A stretch of 64,000 nucleotides of DNA from Lactobacillus selangorensis. GTDB lineage: Bacteria > Bacillota > Bacilli > Lactobacillales > Lactobacillaceae. The position numbers and the translations under genes are program-made. The notes under the pieces are model-generated. The model worked only from the letters and a program-made list of their open reading frames with translations, was not told where the DNA came from and did no database searches. The DNA lies in NCBI RefSeq assembly GCF_001437205.1, contig NZ_JQAZ01000001.1, positions 248,001 through 312,000 of the forward strand, read 5' to 3'. Below are positions 17,995 to 25,935 of this stretch, piece by piece. How positions within the stretch are numbered: position 1 is the stretch's first letter; each line of letters starts with the position of its first letter.

Positions 17995-18766
17995 ATGGTC
18001 ATTGTTAAGGCCAAAAACAGTGTCGGGATTCCAGTATTGGAAGTCGTTGCTGAACACGCTCAAAATGAGCCCTTGCCGCTGGTTGTCTGGTACCCCGATT
18101 GGCAGCAGACGATGGAAATGAATTTAACGGTTGCCTATGAATTGGCCAAACGGGGACTGCGAGTTGTTCTGCCAGAGCTGCTCTATCATGGCAGACGGCA
18201 GAGTGAAGCCCCAACGTGGGAACATGATGTCGACTTGTTCGAGATTCTCAAGCAGACGGTCCATGAATTCGATTCGCTGCGCAGTGATTATCAAGATCAG
18301 AATTTACTGCAGGGCCAAGTTGTTGTCGGCGGCACTGGTTTTGGCGGTATGATTGCCTGCGCATTGCTGGCACAGACGAAGGCAAGTGATTTGCAAGGGG
18401 CTGTTTGTATGATGGGCACACCGCGTTTAACGGAAGCCGCCGAACATTGGGCCCAGCATTTGAATCCAGCTAAATTAGTCGATGATCCGCAGACTTATCA
18501 GGCTAGCTTGACCGAATACGATCTGGCCTTGCATCCCGAACGGATTACCGGTCGCTTGCTGCATTTTTGGCATGGCAAACGGGACCGGGTCATTCCGTAT
18601 GACAGTACCGCCTCATTTGTCGATGAGATTCAGGTGGCCCCATACGGCCCCATACGCCAAGGATGTCTCGCTATCGACCTCAGCAGAAGGCACGCATCAG
18701 CTGACCTTTGAACGAATCACTGAAACCGCTGAAATTATCGCTGCATTTTTTAAAAAGGAATCGTAA
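17995..18766 (+). pseudogene. Alpha/beta hydrolase (YitV/YtmA-like), frameshifted
   Basis: Prolyl-oligopeptidase-type alpha/beta hydrolase. The start ATG 17995 follows AAAGGGGG; an in-frame TTG lies just upstream at 17974. The nucleophile region is VVVGGTGFGGMIA (GTGFGG in place of the usual GxSxGG), and a histidine-containing loop LHFWHGKRDRVIPYD follows. At 18636-18655 the bases GGCCCCATAC occur twice in tandem. The extra copy shifts the frame after QVAPY, so translation ends early at 18711 with an unrelated tail. Removing one copy restores VAPYAKDVSL and the proper C-terminus to the stop at 18764-18766. No sign of a programmed shift is seen. The Gly in place of Ser at the nucleophile elbow suggests function may have been relaxed before the frameshift. 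Confidence 0.85.
18636..18655 (+). repeat. 10-bp tandem duplication breaking the hydrolase gene
   Basis: GGCCCCATAC at 18636-18645 is exactly repeated at 18646-18655. Because 10 is not a multiple of three, it shifts the reading frame. Confidence 0.95.
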
Positions 18767-18771
18767 TCACT

Positions 18772-19086
18772 ATGGCTGAAAGAACCGCATTACAAGAACA
18801 AATTATTAAAGTCCTCAGTGACGTAATCGACCCTGAACTGGGCGTCGACGTTGTTAATCTGGGTCTCATTTATGGGGTCGACCTCGATGAACAGGGCCAT
18901 TGCACGTTGCACATGACCTTAACAACGGTCGGCTGTCCTTTAACCGACGTTTTATATGATGAATTGAAATCGGCTTTGCTGGGCGTCGATGTCATCCAGA
19001 GTGTCAAAATCGAGCTGGAATGGGACCCCGTCTGGAACATCAACATGATGTCGCCAGAAGCCCGGATGATGTTGGGCATCGGATAA
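18772..19086 (+). CDS. Metal-sulfur cluster assembly factor, MIP18/DUF59 family (YitW-like)
   Basis: 104-residue protein of the MIP18/PaaD/SufT-like family involved in iron-sulfur cluster assembly or transfer. The diagnostic N-terminal VLSDVIDPELGVDVVNLGLIYGV and the central TLTTVGCPLTD with the conserved Cys are present, and the C-terminus is WNINMMSPEARMMLG. It starts five bases after the end of the broken hydrolase frame. Because the upstream frame now stops early at 18711, any translational coupling would be lost. A strong terminator follows. Confidence 0.9.
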   Translation: MAERTALQEQIIKVLSDVIDPELGVDVVNLGLIYGVDLDEQGHCTLHMTLTTVGCPLTDVLYDELKSALLGVDVIQSVKIELEWDPVWNINMMSPEARMMLGIG

Positions 19087-19098
19087 TAATTTTTACAA

Positions 19099-19133
19099 AA
19101 AAGCCGGGTCGGAAAATTTCCGACCCGGCTTTT
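19099..19133. terminator. Bidirectional terminator
   Basis: A GC-rich stem of about 17 bp (AAAAGCCGGGTCGGAAA with its complement) flanked by A and T runs, between two convergent genes. Confidence 0.92.
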
Positions 19134-19137
19134 CAAT

Positions 19138-19404
19138 TTATTTAAGCAATTGCTGTTTGATCTGAGCGGCAAAACCAACGGCAACATCCTTTGCTGGGAC
19201 GTCGTTTTCGAATTCGTCGCCCAATGGCAGTGTGATCGAATTATCATGGTCATTGCTTAGAAATGCCACGACAACCCCATTATTTTTGGCATCGAAATCA
19301 ATGTCATGTTCCTGTTCTTTGGTGAGGTGCAACTGTTTTAATGTTGCCGCCAAAAAATCATCCCGATAATCTTCAAACGTGTAATTCTCTGGATTTTCAT
19401 TCAT
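19138..19404 (-). CDS. Small acidic protein of unknown function
   Basis: 88 residues, not recognised. It is acidic and probably soluble, with no signal peptide or membrane helix. The middle (NNGVVVAFLSNDHDNSITLPLGDEF) looks like beta strands between two helical ends. Three possible starts occur within 15 bases (GTG 19419, ATG 19410, ATG 19404). GGAGG at 19413-19417 stands eight bases before ATG 19404, so I chose that one. It is monocistronic and convergent with the yitW homologue, and is probably a conserved lactobacillal hypothetical. Confidence 0.65.
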   Translation of the reverse strand: MNENPENYTFEDYRDDFLAATLKQLHLTKEQEHDIDFDAKNNGVVVAFLSNDHDNSITLPLGDEFENDVPAKDVAVGFAAQIKQQLLK

Positions 19405-19509
19405 CCTCATGACCTCCACCCATTGATTTTTCTATTCGCTTTCATTTTAACACACTCCTTCCAGAACGCACCGGCTGTCCGCTGGCATTTTCGTAATAGA
19501 AAGTTAAGT

Positions 19510-19538
19510 TGACGGTTTTTCGAATTTAAAGTAGCATA
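19510..19538 (+). promoter_or_regulatory. Putative promoter for the methyltransferase-like gene
   Basis: TTGACG (19510-19515), 17 bases, TAGCAT (19533-19538), about 40 bases before the start. The -35 is good; the -10 matches at four of six positions. Confidence 0.5.
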
Positions 19539-19578
19539 AATGGCGTATATTTAATTTGTGAATGTGGGGAGAAATGGA

Positions 19579-20349
19579 ATGGCAGACGCCTATTTAATGC
19601 GCTTAAAAAAGATGCGGCAGCATTTTGACTGGGAACCGGCTGTCCAGCGCCAATTAGCGGCGATTAAAGCCAGTGTCTTACAGCTTCAGGGCCATGAGCT
19701 GCCGGCGTTTGGACTGCCGGAATTGGGAATCGGACCTGATGTGCTGATTACTGACTTTGCCCGCCGCACATGGACCGATGCGGAATGGGCGGCCGAACAG
19801 CACTGGCTGAGTGATTGCGACCATTTGCTCCGGAATTATCGGCAGTATGTTGAGGTTCACTTCGGCATGTGGGCCTATATTACCCAGGATGTGATGCAGA
19901 ATTGGGTCCATTTATTTCCGCACCAGCACTGGCTGGAATTGATGTCCGGCAACGGTTATATCAGTCGCGGTTTGCGAGATCAGGGCCAGCAGGTCGTTGC
20001 GACCGATAGTCTGGCCTGGACCAGCGAAAACGAAACCGGCCGCCAGCTTGAAACAAAAGTGCTGCCGTTGGATGCCGTGACGGCCGTTCAGTGCTACGGT
20101 CCATGGGCGGATGCGATCGTTTTGTCCTGGAGTCCGGATGGGGATCCGGTCGATCAGCAGATTTTAGCCGCTATCCGGAGTTTGCCGCAACCGGTGCAGT
20201 TCTTTTGTATCGGAGAAAAAAATGGGGCGACCAATAGTGCCGGCTTTTGGCAGCAGGCACATGAACAGCATTCACCACGTTTGACGCTGCTCAACCATCA
20301 TTATCCGCATTTTGATTTGATGCGCGACCAGATTTACTGGCTGGCGTAA
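19579..20349 (+). CDS. SAM-dependent methyltransferase-like protein
   Basis: 256 residues. A helical N-terminal domain (about 1-115) precedes a Rossmann segment WLELMSGNGYISRGLRDQGQQVVATDSLAW, where LMSGNGYISRGL resembles SAM motif I and VVATDS motif II. ADAIVLSWSPDGDPV would be the motif IV strand. No target-specific motif such as NPPY or DPPY is present, so the substrate is unknown. The start ATG 19579 follows GGGGAGAA; the open frame reaches back to GTG 19558. It heads a run of three genes with a membrane protein and an RsmF-type enzyme. Confidence 0.6.
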   Translation: MADAYLMRLKKMRQHFDWEPAVQRQLAAIKASVLQLQGHELPAFGLPELGIGPDVLITDFARRTWTDAEWAAEQHWLSDCDHLLRNYRQYVEVHFGMWAYITQDVMQNWVHLFPHQHWLELMSGNGYISRGLRDQGQQVVATDSLAWTSENETGRQLETKVLPLDAVTAVQCYGPWADAIVLSWSPDGDPVDQQILAAIRSLPQPVQFFCIGEKNGATNSAGFWQQAHEQHSPRLTLLNHHYPHFDLMRDQIYWLA

Positions 20350-20375
20350 GCTTATACAGAAAACAGGGATAAAAC

Positions 20376-21335
20376 ATGTTTAAACGAAAATTGATACTGG
20401 ATCTGCTGCTGGCAATTTTAGCCTTTGGGTGCGTTTTTCTTTTTGGCCATCAGGATCAAAGCAACTACACGAGCCAGCTGAACCGTAATGGGCTGTCGAA
20501 TAGTGCCGTCGTCATTCGGACCCATTCGCACCAGACCTTGCAGACGACGGTAAAAAAATTGGATGCGGCGCATTTGAAGCAATATCAAGTCCAGTTCGCA
20601 CCCAGCAAGAGTCTGTCGTATTTTTATGGGGAAGGGAAGTTTACGAACATTCCCGAACTCAGCGGCCGTTTCTTTACTGATGATGATTTTAAATCGCAAA
20701 TTCCAGTTGTTGTCGTCGGCCAGAACCTGACCAAACAGCTCTATGCGCCGACGAGCCAGTCGTATCTATACTTACACCATCGTTACCTCTCGGTGGTCGG
20801 CACGGTCGGCACACAGAGCAAGAGTGCCTTAAACGACCATACCTTTATTTCAATCTCGCCAGAGTATGTCTTTGACAACCGGCAATTGCGCCATGTCAAG
20901 ATTTATGCCGACGGTGCTAATTTGACTGGCAATCAGAAGCAGTTGAAACAAATCTTCAAAGCCACCAAAATCACGCCCCTCGTTAAGACACCCATCGTTG
21001 GGACTAGCTGGCTATCCAGTTATGGATTATTAGTCCTGAGTCTGCTTGTCGCAGTCGGCATCGGGATTTTATTGGCTGAAATTTTCTACCGGCTGATTCA
21101 GCATCAACTGGATGCGCCGCTTGACGAACATTTGGCAGAACATTACCGCTGGGGACTGTTCCGGCAGTTTGCCGTTCATAGTTTCTTTGCCATTCTGGTC
21201 GGATACTTGATTGGGGTCAAACAGATTGATGTCATTCACTACGGATTCCTGTTCGGCTTCTTCTGCCTCTTGTACGTTGTTTTGAACCTGTTTTTCGCAC
21301 TGCGAATTCATGGTTCACGTCCAAAGAAGGGATAA
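20376..21335 (+). CDS. Membrane protein with MacB-like extracytoplasmic domain
   Basis: 319 residues. One N-terminal helix (LLLAILAFGCVFLFG) is followed by about 180 residues outside the membrane, then three C-terminal helices (YGLLVLSLLVAVGIGILLAEIF, FAVHSFFAILVGYLIG, FLFGFFCLLYVVLNLFFAL). The external part contains SGRFFTDDDFKSQIPVVVVG and LYLHHRYLSVVGTVG, a pattern of the MacB periplasmic core domain of FtsX-type permeases. No ATPase gene is adjacent. It may be an orphan FtsX/MacB-type subunit; the role is unknown. It ends four bases before the next gene, suggesting an operon. Confidence 0.55.
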   Translation: MFKRKLILDLLLAILAFGCVFLFGHQDQSNYTSQLNRNGLSNSAVVIRTHSHQTLQTTVKKLDAAHLKQYQVQFAPSKSLSYFYGEGKFTNIPELSGRFFTDDDFKSQIPVVVVGQNLTKQLYAPTSQSYLYLHHRYLSVVGTVGTQSKSALNDHTFISISPEYVFDNRQLRHVKIYADGANLTGNQKQLKQIFKATKITPLVKTPIVGTSWLSSYGLLVLSLLVAVGIGILLAEIFYRLIQHQLDAPLDEHLAEHYRWGLFRQFAVHSFFAILVGYLIGVKQIDVIHYGFLFGFFCLLYVVLNLFFALRIHGSRPKKG

Positions 21336-21338
21336 AAT

Positions 21339-22682
21339 ATGAAATTACCACAGGCTTTTATTGAAAAATATCAACGTTTGCTGGGTGCGGAGGCGCCCGC
21401 TTTTTTTGCCAGTTTTGATCAGCCGGCAGTGTCAGCGTTTCGGTTGAATCCGCTCAAGGATGATTTTAAAAATGTCGATCTGCCGTTGAATGATCCTGTT
21501 CCGTATTGTGATTGGGGTTATTATGGAACAGTCGATGGACACACACTTGATCATCAAGCTGGCTATGTTTATAGTCAGGAACCGAGTGCGATGTATGTCG
21601 GTGAAGTGGCCCATCCCCAGCCAGGCGAACGGGTCCTTGATCTGTGTGCGGCACCTGGCGGCAAGACGACCCATCTTGGCAGTTTCATGCAGAATCAGGG
21701 CGTTTTGGTTACTAATGAGATCAACAAACAGCGAGCCCAAGTTCTGTCGGAAAATGTTGAACGCTGGGGTCTGCAGAACACCGTCGTCGTTAATGCTTCA
21801 CCTGACGAACTGGAAAAGAAATGGCCGCAGACATTTGATCGGATTTTAGTCGATGCGCCTTGTTCCGGTGAGGGAATGTTCCGCAAGGACCCTACGGCGA
21901 TGCAGTATTGGAATCCCGATTATCCGGCTGAATGTGCCCGCCGACAAAAGAAGATTCTGGCATCGGCTTATCAAATGCTGAAGCCCAATAGCGAATTGAT
22001 TTATTCGACGTGTACTTTTTCGCCGGAGGAAGATGAACAGGTCATTGCCTGGCTACTGGATACGTATTCCGACCTTGAAATGGTGCCGATTGAAAAATAT
22101 GCCGGCATGATTGCTGCCAAGCCTGAATGGGCCAATGGCAATCCAGATTTAACGCAGGCCGTTCGGTTGTTCCCGCACCTGATGCGTGGGGAAGGCCATT
22201 TCATCGCCAAACTGCGGCGCCGTTCGGAGACCGCCGCTCCCAAAAAAGAAAAGTTGCAGAAAAAGGCCTCTTTAAGCAGCGAACAGAAAAAGGATTGGCA
22301 AACCTTTGCCGAGCAGACCTTAGCTACTGATGCACTGACGCAGCCATATCTGTCGAAAGACCGCCTGTATCAAACGCCAGCGGGAACACCCGTCTTAAGC
22401 GGCTTGCATGTGCTGCGGCCTGGTTTGTTTTTAGGTACATTTAAAAAGCACCGCTTTGAACCAAGTTATGCACTGGCACTGGCTTTACGTCCGACCCAAT
22501 TCAAACAGGTCTTGAACCTTGATGAAGATCAATATACTCATTATGTCCATGGCGAAACGATTACAGTTCCACAGGCCGGTAAAGGCTGGCTGGCGCTGAG
22601 TGCGCGGCATAAAATTTTCAGTATGGGCAAGCAGGTCCAAACAACCGTTAAAAACGCTTTTCCAAAAGGTTTACGTCATTAA
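21339..22682 (+). CDS. rsmF: RsmF-type rRNA (cytosine-C5)-methyltransferase
   Basis: 447-residue RsmB/Nop2/Sun-family RNA m5C methyltransferase. SAM motif I is VLDLCAAPGGKTTHLGSFM, and the catalytic loops are DAPCSGEGMFRKDP (motif IV Cys) and LIYSTCTFSPEEDE (motif VI nucleophile Cys). The C-terminal part has the additional domains typical of RsmF/YebU (AGKGWLALSARHKIFSMGK near the end). The target is probably a cytosine in 16S rRNA, but the exact position is not readable. It closes a three-gene run and ends at a strong terminator. Confidence 0.88.
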   Translation: MKLPQAFIEKYQRLLGAEAPAFFASFDQPAVSAFRLNPLKDDFKNVDLPLNDPVPYCDWGYYGTVDGHTLDHQAGYVYSQEPSAMYVGEVAHPQPGERVLDLCAAPGGKTTHLGSFMQNQGVLVTNEINKQRAQVLSENVERWGLQNTVVVNASPDELEKKWPQTFDRILVDAPCSGEGMFRKDPTAMQYWNPDYPAECARRQKKILASAYQMLKPNSELIYSTCTFSPEEDEQVIAWLLDTYSDLEMVPIEKYAGMIAAKPEWANGNPDLTQAVRLFPHLMRGEGHFIAKLRRRSETAAPKKEKLQKKASLSSEQKKDWQTFAEQTLATDALTQPYLSKDRLYQTPAGTPVLSGLHVLRPGLFLGTFKKHRFEPSYALALALRPTQFKQVLNLDEDQYTHYVHGETITVPQAGKGWLALSARHKIFSMGKQVQTTVKNAFPKGLRH

Positions 22683-22686
22683 TTAA

Positions 22687-22721
22687 AAAGAATCCCTTCA
22701 GATTTTCTGAAGGGATTCTTT
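22687..22721. terminator. Bidirectional terminator
   Basis: A perfect 16-bp stem (22687-22702 with 22706-22721) between convergent rsmF and fni. Confidence 0.93.
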
Positions 22722-22725
22722 GTGT

Positions 22726-23769
22726 TTATAAATGAATGTCGCGCTGCTGGAGATAATTAACCAGCTCAGGATCAAAATAAATGTCCTTGGTATGCAGTTC
22801 ATCGAGGTTGCGTGCCCCTAGCAACAGCAGCAGATCCTGAATTTGGCCAAGCCAGCTCATGATCATCGCAGCGGTGTCAGTCGGATCGCCATGCAGTAGA
22901 GAATGCAGAATTTCACCGGAGACGCCGACAGCACTAGCACCCAGTCGTAAAGATTTGACGATGTCGAGCGGATTGCGGACGCCCCCAGAAGCAATGATCT
23001 GAGCATCCGTATCGGCGGAATGGGCTTCCAGCAAAGATTGGACGGTTGACTGGCCCCATGCGCTCATAAAGCCAAAATCTTTTTCATGGCGACGTTCGTT
23101 TTCAATTTTAATGAAGTTAGTGCCGCCTCGACCCGAAACATCGATCATTTTAACGCCGATTTCGGCCAGCTGCTGAATGGATTCACGGCTCATGCCGAAG
23201 CCGACTTCTTTGACGATAATCGGCACATCGACATGATGAACGATCTGGTCAATATTGTCGAGCCAGTGGTATTCACGGTCGCCTTCGGGCATGACGATTT
23301 CCTGCGCAGCGTTAACGTGGATTTCAAGGGCGTTGGCATCGATCATGGCAATCGCTTTTTTAGCATCTTCGACCCCATGACCAGCACCGATATTGCCCAG
23401 CACAAAGCCGGACGGATTATACTGACGGATCACTTTGAAAGTATCGGCTAAATCAGGTTCGGCTAAAGCAATTGTTTGCGAGCCCGATGCCATTGGAATG
23501 CCGGTTAAAGCGGCAATTTCAGCTAACTGACGGTTGATTTTACCGGTACGAGGACTGCCGCCGGTCATGCCATTGATATAAAAGGGACTTCTGAGTGCAT
23601 CGTTGCCAAGTTTAGTGCCGATCGAAACTTGATCGATATCCAATTCCGGTAGGCTGTTGTGAATAAAATGAACGTGATCGAAATCGTTACGCCGATCATC
23701 ATCATGAAATTTCTCAGCTAAAAAAACATGTTCATCTTTACGATGGGATTGTTGTGAAGCTTTTGCCAT
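22726..23769 (-). CDS. fni: Type 2 isopentenyl-diphosphate delta-isomerase
   Basis: 347-residue FMN- and NADPH-dependent enzyme converting isopentenyl to dimethylallyl diphosphate at the end of the mevalonate pathway. Family landmarks: RKDEHVFLAE at the N-terminus, FYINGMTGG, MASGSQTIAL, IIVKEVGFGMSRESIQQL, and VSGRGGTNFIKIEN. The start overlaps the mvaD stop by one base, so the genes are translationally coupled. It is the third and last gene of mvk-mvaD-fni. In many lactobacilli and streptococci phosphomevalonate kinase sits between mvaD and fni; here it is absent. Confidence 0.95.
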   Translation of the reverse strand: MAKASQQSHRKDEHVFLAEKFHDDDRRNDFDHVHFIHNSLPELDIDQVSIGTKLGNDALRSPFYINGMTGGSPRTGKINRQLAEIAALTGIPMASGSQTIALAEPDLADTFKVIRQYNPSGFVLGNIGAGHGVEDAKKAIAMIDANALEIHVNAAQEIVMPEGDREYHWLDNIDQIVHHVDVPIIVKEVGFGMSRESIQQLAEIGVKMIDVSGRGGTNFIKIENERRHEKDFGFMSAWGQSTVQSLLEAHSADTDAQIIASGGVRNPLDIVKSLRLGASAVGVSGEILHSLLHGDPTDTAAMIMSWLGQIQDLLLLLGARNLDELHTKDIYFDPELVNYLQQRDIHL

Positions 23770-24779
23770 TACAGGTCACTCCTTTGCTGCGGCGGTAAAT
23801 ATTGAATGCCAGGACCAGGCTTGGCAACGGTCAGCTGCTCCTTCGGAAAAATCGTGCTTAAACCAGCCAAAATCTGCGGCGTTTCCCGAGCCGAACAGAT
23901 TACTTTCACATTCGGACCGGCATCCATGGTGTAATAACAACTTAAACCCTGTGCTCTGAGTTCTTGCACTTTAGCAATGGCCTGCAAAGTCGATGGTTCG
24001 AAGTATGTAAACGGCGGGACGGCACTCATAGTGAGGGCGTGCATCCGCATCGCACTTTGTTCGGCAATTTGACCGACTTGATTCAAATCACGAGCAGCGA
24101 TGGCTTGTTTGATTGTATCTACTTCAGTTTGGGCATTTTCGATCCAAGCTGGATAATAAGGGGAGGTCGCCACATCATTAGCCATCTCGCTCCGTGAACT
24201 GACTTTCTTTTCATGGCGATTCAAAAGAATGGCAATCATCTGAATATCCCAGTCGACCTGTTCTTGAATCGGAACGGCATAGGAAGTGGCATCACTGTCG
24301 CCTCGTTCCCATTCGACGAAGCCACCATAGATTGAACGCGTAGCCGAACCAGAACCACGACGCGCCAAACGAGATAAATCGCGTAAGGACAAGTCGAGTC
24401 CTGCTGCCCGACTTCCGGCGGCGGCTAAAGCAGCAAACGCTGAAGCGGAAGAGGCGAGTCCCGCTGCAGTCGGCACATGGTTAGTCGATTCAATCCGTGC
24501 CGGCATGGCTATGTTGGCTTCGGAACGAATTAAATCCATAAACCGCTGGACTTTGATTAAACTTTTACCGGTGACATTTTCACCGTTCAATAAAAATTGA
24601 TCCGTCTCAAGCAGCGGATCAAATTGAACACTCGTGTCGGTATAAAAAACATCCAAGGTGAGTGAAAGGCTATTCGTATAAGGTAAGATCAATTCCTGAT
24701 TTTTTTTGCCCCAGTATTTGACGAGGGCGATGTTTGTATGGGCGCGTGCCGTAACAGTTTGCAAAAAAGAATCCCTCAT
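23769..24779 (-). CDS. mvaD: Diphosphomevalonate decarboxylase
   Basis: 336-residue GHMP-family enzyme that makes isopentenyl diphosphate from diphosphomevalonate with ATP. The N-terminus is TARAHTNIALVKYWGKKN, the P-loop-like GHMP motif is PTAAGLASSASAFAAL, and YTMDAGPNVKVI is near the C-terminus. An open frame continues to 24830, but ATG 24779 overlaps the mvk stop as ATGA and gives the normal start, so I used it. It is coupled to mvk upstream and fni downstream. Confidence 0.95.
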   Translation of the reverse strand: MRDSFLQTVTARAHTNIALVKYWGKKNQELILPYTNSLSLTLDVFYTDTSVQFDPLLETDQFLLNGENVTGKSLIKVQRFMDLIRSEANIAMPARIESTNHVPTAAGLASSASAFAALAAAGSRAAGLDLSLRDLSRLARRGSGSATRSIYGGFVEWERGDSDATSYAVPIQEQVDWDIQMIAILLNRHEKKVSSRSEMANDVATSPYYPAWIENAQTEVDTIKQAIAARDLNQVGQIAEQSAMRMHALTMSAVPPFTYFEPSTLQAIAKVQELRAQGLSCYYTMDAGPNVKVICSARETPQILAGLSTIFPKEQLTVAKPGPGIQYLPPQQRSDL

Positions 24780-25735
24780 TTCGTAAAGTGTGAAAATGCT
24801 TGTGTTTCTTCGTGTAATGGCTGGATCCACGTCTTGGCGGCCCCAGCATCTTGGAGGACATGTGCCAAGTGTTGTGCAGCTGGCAAGTCGGATACGACGC
24901 CGATCAGACAGCCGCCTCGACCGCCGCCAGTCAATTTAGTACCTAAACTGCCATTCTCATTGGCAACTTGAATCAGATGGTCGAGCTGCCGGTTGCTGAC
25001 ACCGAGTGCCCACAGATTTTCCTGAGCGCCTAAAAGATGAGTGCCCAGTTCTTCAACATGGTCGTTGCTGATATCGTCGACGACTTTAAGTGTCAAGGCC
25101 CCAATATTTTTGATAGACTGCATCGTGCCGTTATAATCTGTTTCTAAACGATCATGGACACTGGAAACGGCGGCCCCAGTTTGTCCCTTAATGCCGCTAT
25201 CGGCAATGACTAAATAAGCATGCAGACTGATCGGCAGTGTTTGCAACGGCTGGCCCCGCCGGAATAAAACTGGGGCCGTTGCGGCGGCGGTAGCGGCATC
25301 CAAACCACTGGGATTGCCATGAATCACTTTTTCGGAGATTGTTGCCAGTTTCAGCAGATGTTTATGGGTTAACGGATGATTAAAATAATTGAACAAAGCC
25401 CGAATAACGGCGATCGCAGTTGCTGCTGATGAACCCATGCCACGTTCGGCTGGAATATCACTGGTGATCTTCATTGAGAATGACGCTTCTGTTTCGGCAA
25501 AGTCGTTCAGAATGTGTTCAATCAGGGAACGGATGCCAGCCATTTGCCCATAGGCCTGGGCAAGGGGACCTGAATAATAGATTGTGTCCAAAGTCTGTCC
25601 TGCATCTGTTTCGGTAATCGTCGCACGCATTTGGACCATTGAAACTGGCAGCGCAATGGCAGGTTGTCCATAAACAACCGCATGCTCGCCGATCAGAATG
25701 ATCTTGCCATGACTTGTTCCAATACTTTCCTTCAT
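24776..25735 (-). CDS. mvk: Mevalonate kinase
   Basis: 319-residue GHMP kinase phosphorylating mevalonate at O5. Motifs: GTSHGKIILIGEHAVVYGQPA at the N-terminus, the ATP loop AERGMGSSAATAIAVI, and GTKLTGGGRGGCLIG near the C-terminus. It is the first gene of the mevalonate operon and divergent from dinG across about 200 bases. The ribosome binding site before ATG 25735 is weak. The operon contains only mevalonate kinase, decarboxylase and isomerase, so the pathway depends on a phosphomevalonate kinase encoded elsewhere. Confidence 0.95.
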   Translation of the reverse strand: MKESIGTSHGKIILIGEHAVVYGQPAIALPVSMVQMRATITETDAGQTLDTIYYSGPLAQAYGQMAGIRSLIEHILNDFAETEASFSMKITSDIPAERGMGSSAATAIAVIRALFNYFNHPLTHKHLLKLATISEKVIHGNPSGLDAATAAATAPVLFRRGQPLQTLPISLHAYLVIADSGIKGQTGAAVSSVHDRLETDYNGTMQSIKNIGALTLKVVDDISNDHVEELGTHLLGAQENLWALGVSNRQLDHLIQVANENGSLGTKLTGGGRGGCLIGVVSDLPAAQHLAHVLQDAGAAKTWIQPLHEETQAFSHFTK

Positions 25736-25890
25736 TGTTAAAATGCCGTCCTTAAAATCAATTTATTTCGTTTCTTTTATGTAGAAAAACAACCATTCAC
25801 ATTCTACCGCACTTTTACGGAAACCTCTAGCCTGAACCCACCAATGAACCGTTTGCAGGCAGAGAAAGTTTTCGAGAAAATGGGCGAACG

Positions 25891-25899
25891 TGTTATGAT
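25891..25899 (+). promoter_or_regulatory. Extended -10 promoter for dinG
   Basis: TGT followed by TATGAT (25894-25899), 37 bases before ATG 25936. No convincing -35 element. The rest of the 200-base mvk/dinG divergent gap shows nothing else I can name. Confidence 0.4.
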
Positions 25900-25935
25900 T
25901 GTACTATTAGATTATAGAAATTGGTGACCCTTATC

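Noticed and set aside
17995-18766. Programmed ribosomal frameshift in the YitV-like gene
   Set aside because: No slippery heptamer, stimulatory hairpin or internal Shine-Dalgarno was seen. The exact tandem 10-mer explains the frame change.
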